52,005 nt of DNA from Cytophagales bacterium (GCA_027317105.1 DAHVFH010000223.1:1-52005); one strand, 5' to 3'; counted from the first letter of the stretch, positions 1 to 9,555 are shown. Translations and numbers: made by a program. Notes: generated by a model from the sequence alone, not told the origin.

Positions 1-141
1 TCAAAAAAATTTATAACATCCTGAAAACCAAATACCAACCTTTCACGAAACGAAAATCTGTAGTACACAGACTGAAACTAGAAAAAATAGAACCTCCTCA
101 AACACAGCTACTTCTGACCGGATAGCTGCAATGTGGGTTAA

Positions 142-361
142 CATCCCAAAATAGCCGACATGGGAGACGATCAGGGAGAAGAAGCATATGGATAATTGGA
201 TCGCCCGCTTCCGTTCGGCCAAGACGGTTGAAGGCGAAGAAAAATTAATTATTCCTGGCGACCCAGAAAGAGCCTTTGAAGAAGAACGTATGAAAAAAGA
301 AATACCGATTAATGGGAAAGTGCTTGCCGACCTGAAGGAAGTCGGAAAAAGTTCTCTGTAG
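142..361 (+). pseudogene. Decayed C-terminal remnant of an Ldh-family (malate/L-lactate dehydrogenase type) oxidoreductase
   Basis: The frame from the ATG at 188 to the TAG at 359-361 encodes 57 residues that look like the extreme C-terminus of the NAD(P)-dependent Ldh family: it begins MDNWIARFRSAK, has the IPGDPER motif in the middle, and ends with the ADLKEVG helix. A full family member is about 350 residues, so the catalytic domain is missing. Just upstream a different frame reads IADMGD (151-168), which resembles the preceding family segment, but it is out of frame and flanked by stops, which suggests an indel near 170-180. It is convergent with the outer-membrane gene that ends at 366. 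A short real gene starting at 188 is possible but unlikely. Family assignment is from remembered motifs. Confidence 0.6.
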
Positions 362-365
362 ATCT

Positions 366-908
366 TTAAAAAGTGATGTACACCCTGGTCACAATTGGGG
401 AGTTGAAAACACTGGGGACGTGGTAAAGCACATCATACATTACGAGGCCGCTCACAGAAGCCCCCCTTCCTGAAGAAAACATGTAACCTATTCCTAAAAG
501 CATACGCGAATAATTGGAACGAAGCAATTCATTGTTAATTAACACAGGAGCGCTAATTACATCGTATTCAGCCTGCAAAAAAATTGGGTTAAAAGTATAA
601 CGAACAAAAGGGCCTGCTCCGTACTGTGTATAGGTATAACTCCCGGTGGAGTAATTCGTATAATTATACCTTTGATAGGTGATTGTTGCTCCAAAAGAAA
701 CCTGATCTGTTACACGGTAGCCGATGATCGGAAGTATGGAGTAATAGTTATAGCCTGTTCCAAATCCCAATCCACCACCTCCTCCAAAGTAAAATTTTTT
801 GAGTGATTGATCCGATTTATTCCTTTGGCGATTGCCTGCATTAAATTGAGCCCACGAAGTGGATGAAAGTAAGAATACCCCAAACGCCAACAACACTATT
901 TTCTTCAT
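366..908 (-). CDS. Small outer-membrane beta-barrel-like protein
   Basis: This 180-residue protein has a clear signal peptide (about residues 1-20, ending SSTSWAQ), a glycine-rich stretch (FGGGGGLGFG, near 42-52) and then alternating aromatic/polar strands such as QVSFGATITYQRY and AGPFVRYTF, ending in the terminal Phe typical of outer-membrane barrels. The length suits an eight-stranded barrel of the OmpW/porin-like kind. No catalytic motif is visible and the specific function is unknown. The start lies 7 bp after the end of the DivIC-like gene, so the two are probably co-transcribed from upstream. Confidence 0.75.
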   Translation of the reverse strand: MKKIVLLAFGVFLLSSTSWAQFNAGNRQRNKSDQSLKKFYFGGGGGLGFGTGYNYYSILPIIGYRVTDQVSFGATITYQRYNYTNYSTGSYTYTQYGAGPFVRYTFNPIFLQAEYDVISAPVLINNELLRSNYSRMLLGIGYMFSSGRGASVSGLVMYDVLYHVPSVFNSPIVTRVYITF

Positions 909-915
909 AGCTCAA

Positions 916-1206
916 TTAATTTTCTTGAATGATAAAAATATCCTCGGTTGGTCTTTTCATCAAATATTTTTCCCGCGCAAATTTTTCCAAAAGTTCCTTG
1001 TTGGTAGTCAGTTCCTGACGGTCCTTTTCTACTTCCTTTATTTTTTCCTGATAGAATTCTTTTTCCTCGGTTAACGTCCGCAATTTAGATCCCATCTTAA
1101 AACGAGATATTAAATCGTTGGAATCGAGAAAAATCATCCACATCAAAAAACAAAATCCGGTGACCACATAAAAATTCCTAAACAACGGAGGCAGGTTCTT
1201 TGACAT
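916..1206 (-). CDS. DivIC/FtsB-like septum formation initiator
   Basis: The 96-residue protein has a short cytoplasmic N-terminus, one membrane segment (about residues 12-28, YVVTGFCFLMWMIFL) and a charged coiled coil (about 38-75), ending with the FAREKYLMKRPTEDIFII segment characteristic of FtsB/DivIC proteins. Family members bridge FtsL and FtsQ in the division complex at the inner membrane. Size and architecture match well. It follows the large PKD gene by 45 bp and precedes the small barrel gene by 7 bp on the same strand. A TAnnTTCG-like element at 1234-1227 could give it its own promoter, but no clear -33 box was seen. Confidence 0.85.
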   Translation of the reverse strand: MSKNLPPLFRNFYVVTGFCFLMWMIFLDSNDLISRFKMGSKLRTLTEEKEFYQEKIKEVEKDRQELTTNKELLEKFAREKYLMKRPTEDIFIIQEN

Positions 1207-1251
1207 AAGCTTAAAAAATGGTTTAACGAAGGTAGTAATTTCTTTCGAAAC

Positions 1252-4200
1252 TTAATGCGCCACCACAATTCGAAAAGTTTGCTTGACTCTTGATCCCGAA
1301 AACCGTATCAGATAAAGACCGTTGGCAAGGGAAGAAGTGTTAATTGTCAATTGGCTCAACCCGGACGGGACATTTTGAAAAGTCTGCTCGAAGGCTGGCT
1401 GTCCGTTTGATTGGTAAATAGTCACCGTTACCACCTCTCCCGAATTACTAACCCAATCGAAATTCAGATCCTTGGCAACTGGGTTAGGATATGGGGTAAA
1501 AACTACATCTTCTCCGGTAAGGGTAATGCATTTCTGGTCATTAGCAATATCGGCATCATTGACCACCACCACCACTGCACATAGGTAGCGGATAGCTTGC
1601 GGCACAATTTCTAGCCCCAAGGTTTGCATCACTGTCTTCCCAGGGTATACCACGCCTGAAAGATTTCCTTTCAGCAACGCACCACCCCCTAAATCAATAT
1701 CAACTTCGGGGTTGGTAAATGGAATATTCCCAAGATTTGAAATGGTAACAATCGCCTTTGACGAATTGGTAGCCGGATCTTCCATCAAGGAAAAACTCTT
1801 CATGGCCAAGTCGATATGGGGTATTACCACGTTAATATCTACGCTTACCGTATCCATGCAATTATAGGCACCATTATAGTTCACCGCAGTAAGCAAAGTT
1901 TTGTACGAGCCCAATTGGGTGTAGGTAAAAGTGGGCGAAAAAATTTTGCTTGTGGTATTGTTCGGATCGCCAAACTGCCAAAACGAAGAATCCGACAAGG
2001 AAGAGGCGTTCGTAAAAGTAACGTTTAAGGGGGTGCCTCCAGCTTGCACGGAAGGAGTAAAACTTGCCTGAGGTGGTGTATAAACAGAAATGTTTTTAGA
2101 AGTAGAATATACACAACCCGATTGCCGGGTTGTAGAGAGCGTAACGGAATAACCGTTGGCCGCTGGGAAATCATAATTCACAGGGGATCCAGTGCCGCTA
2201 GCCTGGCCAGAGCCAAAGTTCCAATTCCAAGCGATGGTTGGGTCAGAGCCGCCCGGGTTGAGCTCTTGAAAAATTGTTGATTGCCCTGCGCACGGATTTT
2301 GCACGGCAAAATCTACAACAGGAGGGATCGGCACTGAAATCGTTTTGGTCAATTGGTTATTGCACCCATTGCTTCCGTAAGTAGTTAAGGTTACCGGATA
2401 AGCACCAGCCAATTTAAAAATGTAGGGAGGCGGAGTATTTCCCGTCAGCAACGTACCCTGTACCGTCCATTGATAGTTAACAATGCTCCCAGTAGAAGCA
2501 TCGGCAAACTGAGTATTCTGATTTACACAAGCCGGATTGTTTCTGAAGCCTGCTGTGGGAGAAGGTAAAATTGTGACACTTTGCTGAACCGTATTGGTGC
2601 ACCCAAAATTCGTTGTGGCCTGCAAAGAGACGTTATAGCTGGCCGCGCTGGAATAGGTGTAAGCAGGACTTTTTTGGCTGGAAGTTCCGTTGGCGGCATC
2701 ACCAAAAGTCCATGCCCAACTTGAAATGTTACTATCCGCAAGCGCAGGGGTGTTGTTATCAAACTGTGCCGGTGAATTGGCACAAGAAAAGGGAGGCAGT
2801 TCAATTGCAAAGGCTGGCTGCGGGTTAGAGTAAATAGAAATATTTTGGGAAAAAGAATTTTGGCAGCCCACAGCTGTAGATGCTACCAAGGTCACTGGAA
2901 ATATACCTGTTGTGGCATAGGTGTTAGAGGCATTGGTTTGTGCCGAAGTATTGCCATCGCCAAAAGTCCACGAATAGTTGGTCACCGACCCTGATGTTGT
3001 GTTGACAAAGGACTCAAGTTTATTCACGCATCCTGTTGCAGGAGCAGTAAAACTAACCAACGGCCCAGGCTGGATGGTGTTGATCGTTTGGCTGGACTGG
3101 GTTGAACAGCCAGGAATAGAATCAGTCAAGGTTATGGTTTGAGCATTGGTAGACGTAATCAAATAATTCAGATTCTGAGTGGTCGACACCTTAGTTCCAT
3201 TCACTTTCCATTGCCAGGTTGGGTTGGAGCCAGCATCAAAAGTAGAGGTGTTGGTGAAGGTGTAGGTTTGGTTGGAGCAGATGGGCGAAGTTACAGGTAA
3301 AGTAAAATTGGCTTGAGGTGGGTTGAAGATTTGTAACGTGTTTTGAACATAATTAGCGCATCCGTTGGAGGCGGTGACGTTGAGGGATACGGGATATGTA
3401 GAGGCGCTCATGTAGGTATAGGCTGGGTTAGGACTGGAGGATGTTCCAGTTCCGTCACCGAAGTCCCAGGAATACGAGGTGACGTTGCCAGAGGTGTTTT
3501 GAGAGGTGAAGTCAGTATTTTTGCCAGCACAAACTTTTTGAGAAGAGAAAGTTATGTCAGGTGCTAAATTATTAGAAATTGTTATGTTTTGGGAACTTAG
3601 ACTACGGTTACCAAAGGCATTAATAGCTGTGAGTTCAATAGCATATTGTCCTGGAGCACTATAAAAAACATTTTGGGGGGTTTTAGTTGTAGATGAATTA
3701 CTACTAACCATATTCGAACAGTCTGCCAAAAACCCAACATTATACAAATTACCCGTGGTAGCATCAATTGTAAAAGCCTTCCATCCCGGGGCATCATAAA
3801 TTAGGGAAATACTTCTTGAGGTATTGTACAAAACATTGAGGGTGCCTATTCTTTTCACTGATGCAAAAGAAACTGATAGGTCCGTACCCAAATCGATGAT
3901 GTATACCCCATCAGTCTGGGATCGAACCACTCCGTAATATTCACTACCCTCTAAAGCAAGTTGTACATCCGCTCCTTGAGGAACACCATTAATTTGAGTG
4001 ACAGTTGGGTCACTGTAAGGATTGGTTCCAAAATTCAATTTAAAAGTCTTTGATGAGTTGAAACTACCCACCAAAGCATACAACGAGCTGCCTTGTGTTA
4101 TCAAGGAAATTCCATAGGAGGTGTCAAGTGCTAGGCTTGTGACCATAGCGCTCACAGGAGAATTTAATGGAGAACCACCAAAATTTATAATGGAAACAAC

Positions 4201-4824
4201 TTGAGATGTTAAATTTGTTATATACGAATAGTAGTTTCCATTGAAAAAAATCATTTTAATTCCGGAAGGATTGCTCAAAAGCCCCGAAACATTACCAAGG
4301 TTTTCAGATAGCGTTGGAGCAGATTTCAACCCATTATCGAAACGGACTCTTACCATACTATTTCCAAATAGGTTTAAGATAAAAGCATACCAAATGCCAT
4401 TTGCCTGGATCAGATCAATAGATGCAGGTGAAGAAAACCCTGAAAGATTGCCCAGGTTTACTACGGTTGGCGTGTTGCTTAGGCTTGTTCCAAAATTAAG
4501 CCGGTAAAGCTTTACACCATTCATGTCAGTGCATAAACCAATCCAAGTACCAGAGTCATAGACAATTTTTACAGAGTGATAAAAAAAAGATCCTGAAGTT
4601 GGCAAGGATGTAGATAAAGAAACAGAAGGAGTACTAGCAAGGTCTTGATTGCAGAAATCCCAAATAAAACTGGCCGCATTAGTTGATGTATTGTTGATCG
4701 GAATATTCTGACCCAAGCAAGCATTAGCCGGAATTGCAAAACTGGATGAAGGACCCTGAGCCAACACTAAAGGGCAAGGCACTGCAATCAAAAAAAAGAG
4801 ACACCTAAGAAGTGAATTACGCAT
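1252..4824 (-). CDS. Secreted multi-PKD protein with propeller-like insert and type IX secretion sorting domain
   Basis: The 1190-residue protein has a signal peptide (residues 1-22). Residues 30-66 resemble the first half of a PKD domain (SFIWDF at 52-57). Residues about 80-366 hold five or six loosely repeated units of about 55 residues with recurring LGNLSG, WYAFI and NFG patterns, resembling propeller blades. Residues 380-416 then supply the missing second PKD half (PGQYAIELTAINAFGN). About seven more PKD or PKD-like units follow (WDFGDG, WTFGDG, WTFGDA, WNFGSG, WQFGDP). A CARDB-like segment and a type A sorting domain starting YPNPVAKDLNF (about 1112-1190) close it. This predicts outer-membrane crossing by type IX secretion and a cell-surface or released adhesin-like role. 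No enzyme domain was recognised. Confidence 0.85.
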   Translation of the reverse strand: MRNSLLRCLFFLIAVPCPLVLAQGPSSSFAIPANACLGQNIPINNTSTNAASFIWDFCNQDLASTPSVSLSTSLPTSGSFFYHSVKIVYDSGTWIGLCTDMNGVKLYRLNFGTSLSNTPTVVNLGNLSGFSSPASIDLIQANGIWYAFILNLFGNSMVRVRFDNGLKSAPTLSENLGNVSGLLSNPSGIKMIFFNGNYYSYITNLTSQVVSIINFGGSPLNSPVSAMVTSLALDTSYGISLITQGSSLYALVGSFNSSKTFKLNFGTNPYSDPTVTQINGVPQGADVQLALEGSEYYGVVRSQTDGVYIIDLGTDLSVSFASVKRIGTLNVLYNTSRSISLIYDAPGWKAFTIDATTGNLYNVGFLADCSNMVSSNSSTTKTPQNVFYSAPGQYAIELTAINAFGNRSLSSQNITISNNLAPDITFSSQKVCAGKNTDFTSQNTSGNVTSYSWDFGDGTGTSSSPNPAYTYMSASTYPVSLNVTASNGCANYVQNTLQIFNPPQANFTLPVTSPICSNQTYTFTNTSTFDAGSNPTWQWKVNGTKVSTTQNLNYLITSTNAQTITLTDSIPGCSTQSSQTINTIQPGPLVSFTAPATGCVNKLESFVNTTSGSVTNYSWTFGDGNTSAQTNASNTYATTGIFPVTLVASTAVGCQNSFSQNISIYSNPQPAFAIELPPFSCANSPAQFDNNTPALADSNISSWAWTFGDAANGTSSQKSPAYTYSSAASYNVSLQATTNFGCTNTVQQSVTILPSPTAGFRNNPACVNQNTQFADASTGSIVNYQWTVQGTLLTGNTPPPYIFKLAGAYPVTLTTYGSNGCNNQLTKTISVPIPPVVDFAVQNPCAGQSTIFQELNPGGSDPTIAWNWNFGSGQASGTGSPVNYDFPAANGYSVTLSTTRQSGCVYSTSKNISVYTPPQASFTPSVQAGGTPLNVTFTNASSLSDSSFWQFGDPNNTTSKIFSPTFTYTQLGSYKTLLTAVNYNGAYNCMDTVSVDINVVIPHIDLAMKSFSLMEDPATNSSKAIVTISNLGNIPFTNPEVDIDLGGGALLKGNLSGVVYPGKTVMQTLGLEIVPQAIRYLCAVVVVVNDADIANDQKCITLTGEDVVFTPYPNPVAKDLNFDWVSNSGEVVTVTIYQSNGQPAFEQTFQNVPSGLSQLTINTSSLANGLYLIRFSGSRVKQTFRIVVAH

Positions 4825-4892
4825 TCCTTAAAAAAATTCGATATTCAATAAGAATTCCATAAGGGTGGTAATTGTAACCCGATTGGTGGCTA

Positions 4893-6074
4893 TTAGCGTT
4901 GTAAATTTTGGTAAACCTCATCGTACAATGTGACTCCATTGGACAAAGATAAACTTTCTAGTTGTGATTTGACCGAGGTTATTTTCTTCTTGAGTAACTC
5001 GCGCGCTCCGTTTTGCATCTGTTCATCTGATGTATTTTGAAGAACATTGACACTGGCACTGGCATATTGCTCAATGTCTCCCCAACCTGCATTAGTTACC
5101 ACAGGAACATTCATTGCCATTGCCTCGCCTAACTTTGTCGCTGACGAAGCCTTTTTAGAGAAGGAGGGCTTGATAAAAAAAACAAATCCATTCGCGCAGC
5201 TCAGCAACAATGGCATCTCGTTTCGTTGAGCTTTCAGTATGACGATACTTCCTGTGTCAAGATTGGGAACCTCATCAGGCGTAATTATTAAAAACCTTGA
5301 CTGATCATTTTCCTTTTTTAAAATTTCAAAAAATCGGATGATCTCTTTTGTGAGATACCACGTACCCCATGATCCCGCATAAACCAACAAGAAATCTGTC
5401 GGATCTACGCTGAGTTCCATTCTCTTTTTTCTTTTTAATTCATCAGAAATGGCCATTGGGTTGAAATACTGCAGATCAACACAAGTAGGAATCACTTTAA
5501 TAGGCGCTGTTTTAACTCCCCAGGATTCTATTTCTTCTTTTGCATTATTTGTTAAAGAAATAATGTAGTCTGCTTCTTGCACAAGAATTATCTCCTTCCT
5601 TTTGAAGTACGCATAAATCATTTTGTAAATCACATTGCTTAAATTCCATAGACCGCCTTCCACACGCTCGTCCGCCCAAAAGCCCCGCATATCAAAAATA
5701 AACTTTGTCCCCCACTTTTGCTTAGCATAAAGACCGATAATCGAAGTCAAGTAACTACGGCAATGAATAATTTGATGATTATCTGATCTTAATAATTTCT
5801 CTACGGCACCTTTAAGCGCATAAAAATCAAAAAGTGTGGACAAAATTGGAGGCCATTTATGATAGCGCAGAGGCTTCCACTGGATATTATTTGCCGCACA
5901 AAGTTGTTCAGCATATCTCTTATTGATCAGATAAGCGTGTCGTTTTTCAAAACTAATGACGGTAATCAAATACCCTTTTGCAGACAAGCCACATAAATAA
6001 GGTAATACTTGCGATTGCCCCAGCGCATCGGTTAGCCCGTCATAAGAAAGATAAAGTGATTTAACTTGATGCAT
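4893..6074 (-). CDS. Glycosyltransferase family 4
   Basis: At 393 residues this matches a GT-B fold family 4 enzyme. The N-terminal domain begins with KSLYLSYDGLTDALGQSQ, the FDMRGFWADE segment sits in mid-protein, and the C-terminal nucleotide-sugar domain has LLVYAGSWG and the sugar-nucleotide signature ATKLGEAMAMNVPVVTN. It should add a sugar from a nucleotide donor on the cytoplasmic face. It is the last gene of the minus-strand polysaccharide operon; its ATG lies immediately after the asnB stop codon. Donor and linkage cannot be deduced. Confidence 0.85.
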   Translation of the reverse strand: MHQVKSLYLSYDGLTDALGQSQVLPYLCGLSAKGYLITVISFEKRHAYLINKRYAEQLCAANNIQWKPLRYHKWPPILSTLFDFYALKGAVEKLLRSDNHQIIHCRSYLTSIIGLYAKQKWGTKFIFDMRGFWADERVEGGLWNLSNVIYKMIYAYFKRKEIILVQEADYIISLTNNAKEEIESWGVKTAPIKVIPTCVDLQYFNPMAISDELKRKKRMELSVDPTDFLLVYAGSWGTWYLTKEIIRFFEILKKENDQSRFLIITPDEVPNLDTGSIVILKAQRNEMPLLLSCANGFVFFIKPSFSKKASSATKLGEAMAMNVPVVTNAGWGDIEQYASASVNVLQNTSDEQMQNGARELLKKKITSVKSQLESLSLSNGVTLYDEVYQNLQR

Positions 6075-6075
6075 A

Positions 6076-7941
6076 TTAGGTATGTTCCTTCATCCATTTA
6101 TGCAAGACAATCAAAATCCAAATTCGGTTATAGAGATAATCTTCCCCTTTGGCAAACCGTGATTTCAATTCTTCCACATAGGTTGTCTTCACTAATCCGA
6201 TTTTATCAACTATTTCATTATTTAAATAATCATCGATCAAATAGTGCAAGTCATTTTTTAACCATTGAGAAAGCGGAATACTAAAACCCCATTTCTGTCT
6301 GTTGATTAATTGTTCCGGTAAGTATTCTTTAAGCTGTTCCTTGAGCATCCATTTACCTACCTTTCCATGTTGTTTCATTTCATATGGTAAGCCCAATGCA
6401 AATTCAACGACTGAGTGATCGAGCAAAGGGCAGCGGCATTCAAGGGAATAATACATCGAAGCACGGTCTACCTTCACCAGCAAGTCGTCCTTCAGATAAA
6501 ATTTAAGATCAAAGAATGCCTGTTTCTCAGCTTCATTAAGATGGCGTGTTTCCAAAACAGGATCATCATAACTAAAAGGAATATAGTCAGGTGCGTCTCT
6601 TAACAGTTTGGTTCCAATCTCCCTTACTGAAAAAAAATATTGCTCCTGTGAAAAAATATGGCTTCGGGTTTCGTTGGCATTAACGTGTTGAAGCAGATGG
6701 GCTACTCGCTTCAATCGCGAGTCACCAAACCTTTGCAAACCAAAAGAAAGTGGCGTTCGAAAGATGTTTAATAGAGGGTTGTTTAATCGTTGAGCCCACG
6801 AATAGCTTCCATATCCCTGAAAAAGTTCGTCACCTCCATCTCCGGTCAGTGCTACTTTAACTTCTTTTCGGGCAAGTTTAGACACCAGCATAGTGGGGAT
6901 GGCTGATGTGTCTGCAAAAGGCTCATCAAAATGCTCAATATATTTTTCCAGCATATTTACTGCCTCGCTTTCCTCCAATACGTAATCTTGATGATCGGTC
7001 CTTAAACAGGCAGCAACCCGTTTCGCAAATTGTTGTTCATCGAATGCCTTTTCTTTAAAGCCAATGCTGAACGTTTTTAGTTTACCGGGAACATATTCTG
7101 CCGCTATGGCGGTCACCAAAGACGAGTCGGTTCCCCCGCTCAGGAAAGTTCCCAAAGGAACATCGCTAATAAGCCTTTGTTGAACGGCATGATGCAGCAG
7201 AGAACGGAAAGCACCGGGTGCGTTTCTTACATCAACCGCTTCTTCCAGGGCGTCTTCAGGTCGCCAATAATGTTTAAGGTTAAGCAAAAAATCAGTCCCG
7301 ATTTCGCCTACCGAGCCAGAAGGAAATTTTCTGATATAACGAAAAATTGTCTTTGGCTCTGGAATATATCCTAAATGAACAAACTCATGAACGGCATGAA
7401 TGTCCACTTCCTTGGCATCACGTACTACTAAATTCCTAAGAAGTGCTTTAATTTCTGAGCCAAAAGCAAAATAATAATCATTAAGAAAATAATACAATGG
7501 TTTTTTTCCTAAACGGTCGCGGAAAAGAAATAGCTTTTTATCTATCGCATCAAAAATCGCAATGGCAAACATGCCTTCCAATTGTTTAACCATCTCAATG
7601 CCCCAAATTCTAAAGGCTTGCAAAATTACTTCAGTATCTGAATGAGTTAAAAATACTGTGCCCGGTCGAATTGTTTCAATCCGCTTCCGTACTTCTTTGA
7701 AATTATAAATCTCTCCATTAAAGACAATAATATATCGTTCATCAGCAGATTTCATGGGCTGATTAGCTTGCTGAGACAAATCAATAATACTCAGCCTGGT
7801 GTGACCCAAAGCCACTTTATGGTCATCATTAAAATAGATGGCCTCTGCATCTGGACCTCGATGTCGTAACGTGGCTAGGGCCGTTTCCACTTCTTGCGGA
7901 ACAATGCTTTCTTTACTCCATATCCCCATGATGCCACACAT
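6076..7941 (-). CDS. asnB: Glutamine-hydrolysing asparagine synthetase family (AsnB-like) amidotransferase
   Basis: The 621-residue protein starts MCGIMGIWS, with Cys2 as the class II glutaminase nucleophile once Met is removed. RHRGPD (27-32), NGEIYN (75-80) and the PP-loop SGGTDSS (268-274) are all intact, and the length is normal for AsnB. It hydrolyses glutamine and amidates an acyl-adenylate. AsnB homologues inside O-antigen loci, such as the WbpS type, are thought to amidate uronic acids. Its position between an FkbM methyltransferase (4 bp gap) and a glycosyltransferase favours a sugar-amidating role over general asparagine synthesis, but that is inference. Confidence 0.9.
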   Translation of the reverse strand: MCGIMGIWSKESIVPQEVETALATLRHRGPDAEAIYFNDDHKVALGHTRLSIIDLSQQANQPMKSADERYIIVFNGEIYNFKEVRKRIETIRPGTVFLTHSDTEVILQAFRIWGIEMVKQLEGMFAIAIFDAIDKKLFLFRDRLGKKPLYYFLNDYYFAFGSEIKALLRNLVVRDAKEVDIHAVHEFVHLGYIPEPKTIFRYIRKFPSGSVGEIGTDFLLNLKHYWRPEDALEEAVDVRNAPGAFRSLLHHAVQQRLISDVPLGTFLSGGTDSSLVTAIAAEYVPGKLKTFSIGFKEKAFDEQQFAKRVAACLRTDHQDYVLEESEAVNMLEKYIEHFDEPFADTSAIPTMLVSKLARKEVKVALTGDGGDELFQGYGSYSWAQRLNNPLLNIFRTPLSFGLQRFGDSRLKRVAHLLQHVNANETRSHIFSQEQYFFSVREIGTKLLRDAPDYIPFSYDDPVLETRHLNEAEKQAFFDLKFYLKDDLLVKVDRASMYYSLECRCPLLDHSVVEFALGLPYEMKQHGKVGKWMLKEQLKEYLPEQLINRQKWGFSIPLSQWLKNDLHYLIDDYLNNEIVDKIGLVKTTYVEELKSRFAKGEDYLYNRIWILIVLHKWMKEHT

Positions 7942-7945
7942 CTTC

Positions 7946-8686
7946 TTATTCTATTTCCAGGTTGGTTAAAAGAAGCATTCCATTGACAACTGATGTACTG
8001 AAATTATATTGTGAGATCGTTTTAAAAACTGACTTCGAACTGTCCTTTTTCAGCCAATCATGCAGTTCAATAAATATATATTTTGTTCGCGTGATCCAAG
8101 AGTCTACATTTTGAGAAAATAATTCCCGTTCAGCGCCCTCGATATCAAGTTTCAATACGTCAATCCTTTCGATTGAATATTTCTTCATCAACGAGGTAAT
8201 GGATAGCGCCACAAAGGATCCCGGTTCATCTTCAGAACATTCGTCAACGGTAAAAGCCCAGGCATTTTCGTTTTTATCCATTATCTTAAGGAAAGTGTCT
8301 TGATGCCAAAGCGCTGAATGGATGCAAGTCACCATGGGGAGGCTAGCCACATTCGAACATAATGTTAAAAAATTAGATTGATCCGGTTCAATAGCATAAA
8401 TCAATGCATCCTTGTAGCGCTTGTTGAAATACACGCTTGCGAGGCCAATATTTGCTCCTCCGTCAACAATTACTTTTGGTGCCTCGAAATCATACTTATA
8501 ATCACCAAATAAAAATATTTCACGAAAGGTCTTGACGTCTGTAGTGCCTCTTCTCAAAAAAATGGGATACCGATAACCGACAAGGAAAACTTTAGAAAAG
8601 GATAATACTTCCACCTGCAAAAAGGTGAAAAGACCTGAAAAGAGACCAAATGTAAGCAGGTATCGCGGTAAAAGTCTTAATCTCAT
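7946..8686 (-). CDS. FkbM-family SAM-dependent methyltransferase
   Basis: In this 246-residue protein the SAM-binding motif I is VDGGANIGLASV (about 74-85), followed by the acidic AIEPD motif, and the FkbM signature DVLKLDIEGAERELF lies near 175-190. A hydrophobic N-terminus (residues 8-25) may be a membrane contact. FkbM enzymes O-methylate sugars or polyketides. The start overlaps the stop of the upstream GT2 gene by 4 bp (ATGA), so translational coupling is likely. In this operon it would methylate a hydroxyl of the surface glycan, possibly as a terminal cap, which is inferred. Confidence 0.85.
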   Translation of the reverse strand: MRLRLLPRYLLTFGLFSGLFTFLQVEVLSFSKVFLVGYRYPIFLRRGTTDVKTFREIFLFGDYKYDFEAPKVIVDGGANIGLASVYFNKRYKDALIYAIEPDQSNFLTLCSNVASLPMVTCIHSALWHQDTFLKIMDKNENAWAFTVDECSEDEPGSFVALSITSLMKKYSIERIDVLKLDIEGAERELFSQNVDSWITRTKYIFIELHDWLKKDSSKSVFKTISQYNFSTSVVNGMLLLTNLEIE

Positions 8687-9555
8687 TTTTTAAAAGTCCG
8701 CCTAATAATTTTTATTATCGCAATCGGATGAGAGAAAATAGCTTTCCCCGCTAGTTGCATTGCTCTTGCCTGATTGTTTCCGTCTCCTGCCCAAGATGCA
8801 GCCAAAATTAAGTACATATTCGCATAGCACTTTCGTTCATACCAGTAACTTTTAAATAATCTGAGTGCAGATAGTTTCTTGTAAAGGTAACGCATATCTT
8901 TCTCCATTAGCGCAATATTTTTGTGCATATTATTTGCATGCATCCGGTACATCCAGGTCACCTCTGGTACTCGGCCAATACTGTATTGAGATGCTACTCT
9001 AATAAAGAAATCAAAATCTGCCGATGTTGAAAGGTTCTTATCGAAAGAGCCAACTTTGTCGATCACTTCTCGCTTTACCAAAATACCGCTAGGGCCCGGA
9101 ACTTGAGTGCCGCTCCACTCCAGCATCTGCTCCAGCAAAAGTCCTTCTCTTCCCGACATCCTTTCTCCCGTAGCACGGGAGAAAGCATCAACTACTTGCC
9201 CGTCGGAATGAACCAATCCAAAATTATGCTCCAAAATCTTTGCCATCTTTTTGGAAAGATTTTGGGGCAGCCAAACATCATCGGCATCTAAAAAGGCAAT
9301 GAGAGTTCCTTTTGAAGCAGCCAGCCCAAAATTTCGAGCTGCTGATACGCCACTATTTTTTTGATAAAAATAGTTGACCCGGTGATCGATTGACATTATT
9401 TTTTCTGCTCTAACACGAACACCATCAGTAGAACCATCATCAATAAGAAGTAGCTCAAAATTTGTATAGGTCTGCTTTAAAACAGATTGGATTGTTTCCT
9501 CTATAAATTTCTCGCCATTATAAATGGGAATAATAACCGACACTAATGGAGTCAT
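8683..9555 (-). CDS. Glycosyltransferase family 2
   Basis: This 290-residue GT-A fold enzyme has SVIIPIYNGEKFI at residues 6-18, the IDDGSTDG nucleotide-binding stretch, and the metal-binding AFLDADDVW motif (DxD). The segment TWMYRMHANNMHKN is typical of GT2 family members that act on lipid-linked or polysaccharide acceptors. It overlaps the upstream GT4 stop by 1 bp and the downstream FkbM start by 4 bp, placing it firmly in the polysaccharide operon. The sugar is unknown. Confidence 0.87.
   Translation of the reverse strand: MTPLVSVIIPIYNGEKFIEETIQSVLKQTYTNFELLLIDDGSTDGVRVRAEKIMSIDHRVNYFYQKNSGVSAARNFGLAASKGTLIAFLDADDVWLPQNLSKKMAKILEHNFGLVHSDGQVVDAFSRATGERMSGREGLLLEQMLEWSGTQVPGPSGILVKREVIDKVGSFDKNLSTSADFDFFIRVASQYSIGRVPEVTWMYRMHANNMHKNIALMEKDMRYLYKKLSALRLFKSYWYERKCYANMYLILAASWAGDGNNQARAMQLAGKAIFSHPIAIIKIIRRTFKK

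Noticed and set aside
3..125. Frame open from the left edge to a TAG at 123-125 (40 residues ending LLLTG)
   Set aside because: No similarity recognised and 41 codons of openness at a window edge is weak evidence; it could be the tail of an unseen gene but I cannot support it.
2523..2810. 95-residue open frame inside the PKD gene
   Set aside because: Out-of-frame shadow of a repetitive, low-complexity coding region.
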